From: Paraburkholderia bryophila
GTDB taxonomy: Bacteria > Pseudomonadota > Gammaproteobacteria > Burkholderiales > Burkholderiaceae
Direction of reading: 5' to 3'
Length of the DNA stretch: 64,000 nucleotides
NCBI RefSeq assembly: GCF_013409255.1
Contig: NZ_JACCAS010000002.1
Coordinates: forward strand, 1,364,001 to 1,428,000
In this document: positions 61,401 to 64,000 of the stretch, piece by piece
How positions within the stretch are numbered: position 1 is the stretch's first letter
How the letters are laid out: every line of letters begins with the position of its first letter
Position numbers and translations under genes: made by a program
The notes under the pieces: model-generated
What the model saw: only the letters and a program-made list of their open reading frames with translations
What the model was told of the DNA's origin: nothing
Databases searched by the model: none

Positions 61401-63045
61401 CGTCAAACCAGGAGAACGTCTTCCCGCCTTCGATGGCGAACTCGGCCATCTTCTGAGCACGCATCACGACGCCATCCACCTCCACGTCAGATAGTTGCGT
61501 CATCGCGATTTCATCGATGCGGCGGTCGATGCGCTGCATGGTGGTATGCGCGCGGTCGATGGCGGAGAGGTCCGCCTGAATCTGGGTGGCGACCACGTCC
61601 GGGTTCATCTGGCTAACCTGGTGGATGATGGCCTCGATACTGGCCTGAAACTGCTGCATGCCCTGCCGGTCGCCCGAAAGCAATGCCACGGTCAGCGGTC
61701 GCACTTCCTCGGGAATCTTCTCCTGCAGAAGTTCGAGGGCTTTCTCGCCCTTCGACGTCACCAGAATCTTCTTTCCGTTCGCCAGGTAGTGGCAGATGAT
61801 ATTGGCGATGGTGTGTGTCTTCCCGGTCCCGGGCGGGCCCTGCACCGCCACGCCGTCGGAGCGCTCGAGTTGCTCGACGATGGTGACCTGCTCGTGGTTG
61901 TAGGGCAGCGGAAAATACAGTTCTCGCGTCTTGCCCGAATCACTGGATGGCGTACCCGCGAGGCCGCGGAACGAGACGGCCTCATAGCTGAGCTTCTCAT
62001 CGGCGGGCAGTGTGACCAGCGCGAGCGGGCCTTCCGGAATCTCTGCACCTTCTTTCAGGCGCGCCTTGAGCCGCTCGATGTCCTCGTGCAGGAAGTTGTT
62101 CGAACGGGGCCTCGAGTGGAGCACCCACAGGTCCGTGACGAGCAGCGACGGACCAGCAGGAGGGAGCCCCACCTGCCCTTCAATGTATTTGCCGTTGCGG
62201 TCGATGTTGCCTGCAACGCTTCTCAGGGCATGCTCGTAGGTACCCGGGTCGAACGGATTGGGCGGGCGCTCCGCCGACCGCTCGAGTTCCTCCTTGACCG
62301 CACGCTCGACTGCTGCGGCACTTTGCAGCTGACAAGCGGAAAACGCGTCGAACTCGATGCGCGGGCTGACCGCGCGTGGCCGGACCTCAATGGCGAGGGT
62401 ACGGTCGTCGATGGCCAGTTCGAGCGACTGCGTGAGCACCGGATACTGGTAGTCGAAGTCGACCTTCTTCGTGCGTTCCTCGAAGCTCATCTTCCAGGAC
62501 GCGACACCAATGCCGCACACGAGCTCCTGCGGCTTGGCCGTGTCTTCAAGCTCCAGCTGCTGCTTGAGCGAGAACAACTCACCGTAAAGTCGGATAGCCT
62601 GCCACCGCGGCTTTTCCACTTCGGCCCACGTCTGCCAGAGTCTGGTGTAACGCTCCAGCTCCGCCTGAACAGCCCCTTTCTCGCTGTCTGCAAGCTGCTG
62701 CGACTCCAGCTCAGGCTTGCCTTCGGTCAAGGCGGCAATGCGCCGCTCCAGCGCCGCTTCATTGATACGTGGAAGCTTTCCAGTCGGGTTGGAGTCGACG
62801 ACAAACAGTTCCTTCTGTTCGGGCGGAACCGCTGGCGGATTCTGGGCCTCAAGTCGCTCAACACGGAGCCAGATATGGTCGCCTTCGACCTTGATGTCAA
62901 GGTCTACGCCCGGCAGCCCTCGCAGGTCGCCACTCGTGCGAAGGAACCCGTCGGTGCCAGAAAGCCTGAACCCCCGCGGGTCGATATCCTTTGATTGCTC
63001 GACGACGTAGTCAAGCAACTTGGTAAGCAAGCTGGAAGAACTCAT
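58498..63045 (-). CDS. Large SF1 helicase with C-terminal DUF559/Vsr-like nuclease domain
   Basis: 1515 residues. The N-terminal 390 residues are a mixed domain of unknown role. A UvrD/Upf1-type helicase follows, with GPPGTGKTHTIAN (Lys409), long helical insertions, and VIVDEASQSDLWALP as motif II. Downstream are VGDDRQVSPDG and FNVAASRAQDRMYLV as motif VI. The last 120 residues hold a restriction-like domain (QVKAGAFRIDMVVEG, LAIELDGDEFHG, then RVLERAGWVFWRCF), as in Vsr/DUF559 proteins. This architecture recurs in bacterial defence islands. The start follows directly on the stop of the upstream RHH gene. Confidence 0.8.
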   Translation of the reverse strand: MSSSSLLTKLLDYVVEQSKDIDPRGFRLSGTDGFLRTSGDLRGLPGVDLDIKVEGDHIWLRVERLEAQNPPAVPPEQKELFVVDSNPTGKLPRINEAALERRIAALTEGKPELESQQLADSEKGAVQAELERYTRLWQTWAEVEKPRWQAIRLYGELFSLKQQLELEDTAKPQELVCGIGVASWKMSFEERTKKVDFDYQYPVLTQSLELAIDDRTLAIEVRPRAVSPRIEFDAFSACQLQSAAAVERAVKEELERSAERPPNPFDPGTYEHALRSVAGNIDRNGKYIEGQVGLPPAGPSLLVTDLWVLHSRPRSNNFLHEDIERLKARLKEGAEIPEGPLALVTLPADEKLSYEAVSFRGLAGTPSSDSGKTRELYFPLPYNHEQVTIVEQLERSDGVAVQGPPGTGKTHTIANIICHYLANGKKILVTSKGEKALELLQEKIPEEVRPLTVALLSGDRQGMQQFQASIEAIIHQVSQMNPDVVATQIQADLSAIDRAHTTMQRIDRRIDEIAMTQLSDVEVDGVVMRAQKMAEFAIEGGKTFSWFDDSLSLAPENAPPLVAEEVSALREARRNIGSDIGYVSSHLPSSAALLTVDDVRRLHTVMVNIVSLKEAEAKGTLIPLRATTDDVYEHARDMLAKVDAAVTLAIEIEETEETWPFDLRRKCRRADHATERMALEALFGESDQLMEARSAFMQRPVKIDEAALGSPKMKEALERAAKTGKPFGMFAMGAGDAKEMVAAIRIAEIAPKNEADWQHVLSYVNLHEKVASFCARWNEFADVLVVPRLTPSVTQLRHIERVTIAARKAHAFATNHDVHLTAVADKVFAVPPVDDLRGGSQQLSRVREYLRQHLSRVDLAQAMTNLSILREKLAGTRGPVAERLRDFAGNRLGEPALPAEKAAADYAELVAELRRIEGLFNELEAVRTLSKKIETAGAVRLAARLRGVPVPAAGEDVTWPASWREAWNWARVRDYLESIEARQELLELAAQRRDVESGLSRLYSSMVSKSAWLSTKMNATPKVLSALETYRTAIRRIGAGTGPNAVRHRRDAQKAMHDAQDAVPCWVMSHAKVSETLPANLGAFDLVIVDEASQSDLWALPAVLRGKKILVVGDDRQVSPDGSFISAVRIQELKDRFLADQPHAPVLTPEKSLYDIASTVFAAQKVMLREHFRCVPPIIAYSNKHFYKDFIQPLRIPKMSQRIDPPLVDIYVPHGLRDKRDINRAEAEAIAAEIQAIIANPQFEHRTLGVVTLLGPEQGKYIDTLVRERCDAGELHRRKFACGDARTFQGAERHIIFLSLVIDSSGTRALSDQSSEQRFNVAASRAQDRMYLVRSVKLSELSASGKDLRAGLLQHFSMPIDQQGNGEEEKSLIDLCESGFERQVYTELVNRGYRVIPQVKAGAFRIDMVVEGANDARLAIELDGDEFHGPDRWQADMNRQRVLERAGWVFWRCFASTWSMRREEVFNDLLARMYALGIEPLGAIERVPALVEYREWKGDREDLVDEEPSLAQSVA

Positions 63046-63234
63046 TTATCCCTCGGATTCGGTGCGGGTCACGCGCGCCTGCACGACGAGCCCGAGCTTT
63101 CGACAGTGGTCGAGGATAAGCGTCTCGAGCAGGTTCGTCTGACTGCGGTTTTCGTATTCCGCGGCTTCTTGGAGCAGTCGTTTTAGGTCCGGCCGAACGC
63201 GCACATTGATGGTCTCGGTTTTACCCGCGGGCAT
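63046..63234 (-). CDS. Ribbon-helix-helix protein, probable autoregulator
   Basis: 62 residues. TINVRVRPDLKRLLQEAAEY supplies the ribbon strand and first helix, and NRSQTNLLETLILDHCRKLG the second, like DUF1778/Arc proteins. The stop TAA is followed at once by the ATG of the helicase-nuclease, which shows strict coupling. It may repress the operon or act as an antitoxin. A palindrome-like TAACGCAGACTACGTTA lies just upstream, near 63257-63273. Confidence 0.7.
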   Translation of the reverse strand: MPAGKTETINVRVRPDLKRLLQEAAEYENRSQTNLLETLILDHCRKLGLVVQARVTRTESEG

Positions 63235-63493
63235 AATTTCCCCGGCAATTTTGTAACGCAGACTACGTTACACAATCACTTGGTTTACGGCAATCGCGAT
63301 TGCCACCTGAAGCGCAGGTCGCGCGTGCTCCATAGGCCGAAGAATCCGGCCGGGGCATTCTGCGAGCGACGGCCCTTCAGAAGCATTTCGAGCGGGTTAC
63401 AGTGCCTTGACGTCCTATCGACGGTCGTCGACCCAGCGCTGTTAACGACAGCGACGCGGGGCCACGCTTCACGGTGCTCTTCACCCGGTGGCC

Positions 63494-63985
63494 TTAGCCA
63501 GCCTTCCCCCGCGTGCGCATCGTGCGCAGGCGTTCCCCCAGTGCCTTCTTGTTCAGCTTCTTCTTTGAACCGCTCGCATCGGTCCACAACAGCGCACCGT
63601 CGTCGGCCATGCCATTGAATGGTACGTCCTCGCGTATGGCAATTTCTCGAAGGGCCGGAAAGACAATGTTGCTGTTGTAGCTCCCCGTGGCTGTGACAAC
63701 CTGTTGTATCACCGGCGTCAGCAGGTTGTCGCGACGACCCTTCAGGGTATGCGAGGTCACGCGAAGTGGAGCGGCGATGGCTGCCGCGCCATTCCCTGCT
63801 TCAAGCGCCGGTAATTCGGTCACGTCGCCTGCCAAGGGCGCAACAATCACTGTGGCGGGATGCTTTGCTGGACCCTCGGGCGGATTTTCACATCTTAAGA
63901 AGTGCGGCACGGACATGCCTTCTCGCTCCAGGAGCCTTACCACGTCATCCCGGCGGAGGCGGATGGAATCCTCCAGGATGTCCAT
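63494..63985 (-). CDS. Hypothetical protein, possibly cut by the window edge
   Basis: 163 residues from ATG 63985, but the frame remains open to the end of the window, so an earlier start may exist. The centre (DNLLTPVIQQVVTATGSYNS, NIVFPALREIAIRED, VPFNGMADDGALLWT) looks well conserved, and the end is basic (KKKLNKKALGERLRTM). It may bind nucleic acid. No family recognised. It lies upstream of the RHH-helicase unit on the same strand with a 259-base gap. Confidence 0.5.
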   Translation of the reverse strand: MDILEDSIRLRRDDVVRLLEREGMSVPHFLRCENPPEGPAKHPATVIVAPLAGDVTELPALEAGNGAAAIAAPLRVTSHTLKGRRDNLLTPVIQQVVTATGSYNSNIVFPALREIAIREDVPFNGMADDGALLWTDASGSKKKLNKKALGERLRTMRTRGKAG

Positions 63986-64000
63986 CGTGTCGGACAGGCT

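Noticed and set aside
61495..62994. 499-codon open frame antisense to the helicase-nuclease gene
   Set aside because: It mirrors the real gene's codon periodicity and has no family resemblance.
1..64000. tRNA genes, rRNA genes and CRISPR arrays
   Set aside because: No cloverleaf-like, rRNA-like or regularly spaced repeat pattern was recognised by eye; a tRNAscan or CRISPR-finder run would be needed to exclude them fully.

Overview
The window looks like an accessory region of a Burkholderia/Paraburkholderia/Caballeronia-type genome, either a secondary chromosome or a megaplasmid. The clues are an H-NS protein with a histone-H1-like Lys/Ala tail, an imuA-imuB-dnaE2 mutasome, a VgrG-PoNe-PoNi module, paired Hsp20 genes, many small Burkholderiaceae-style hypothetical genes, and G+C-rich codon use in the chromosomal-looking parts. 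No rRNA, tRNA or CRISPR array was recognised.

Layout. (1) 1-4250 is a scrapyard: an IS1182-type transposase tail, a chimeric restriction-nuclease-like gene, a Phd-antitoxin-like relic, and a broken aromatic-demethylase operon. In that operon a Rieske oxygenase tail, an intact VanB-type reductase and the first third of a second Rieske oxygenase remain. (2) 4250-12930 is a leftward defence block: an HNH protein, a 660-bp non-coding stretch with a perfect 115-bp direct repeat that folds into hairpins, a YIDD reverse transcriptase, Hachiman HamA and HamB, a GNAT-like membrane-anchored protein, and a truncated helical protein. (3) 13600-22500 is a Tn7-like transposition core read leftward: a small ORF, a TnsC-like protein that has lost both Walker motifs, two TniQ/TnsD proteins, TnsA and TnsB. 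It is followed by 20-bp repeats that resemble transposase-binding sites. (4) 22530-25400 holds a strong sigma70-like promoter with no obvious gene, a double-DUF6471 protein and a run of small or decayed hypotheticals. (5) 26200-31100 holds a hybrid histidine kinase and three single-domain response regulators. (6) 31500-36000 holds stress genes (two Hsp20, GlsB-like, DUF2934, a dead yciF) and small unknowns. (7) 36149-42533 is an SOS unit: LexA box, imuA, imuB, dnaE2, then a SRAP/HMCES-type protein. (8) 42676-47000 holds small genes, two lipoproteins and two pseudogenes. (9) 47035-52505 is a type VI secretion VgrG/PoNe DNase/immunity module. (10) 52900-64000 holds membrane proteins, a DUF6236 protein, a double-motif H-NS, a zinc-ribbon protein with a (PQ)n linker coded by a hexanucleotide microsatellite, and a 1515-residue SF1 helicase-nuclease coupled to a ribbon-helix-helix protein.

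How the parts fit. The defence block lies directly downstream of the Tn7-like core and is read in the same direction, so the core may have carried it in; the element ends were not proved. The two most interesting places are the RT with its duplicated structured non-coding region beside hamAB, and the transposition operon whose only visible TnsC homologue appears unable to bind or hydrolyse ATP.
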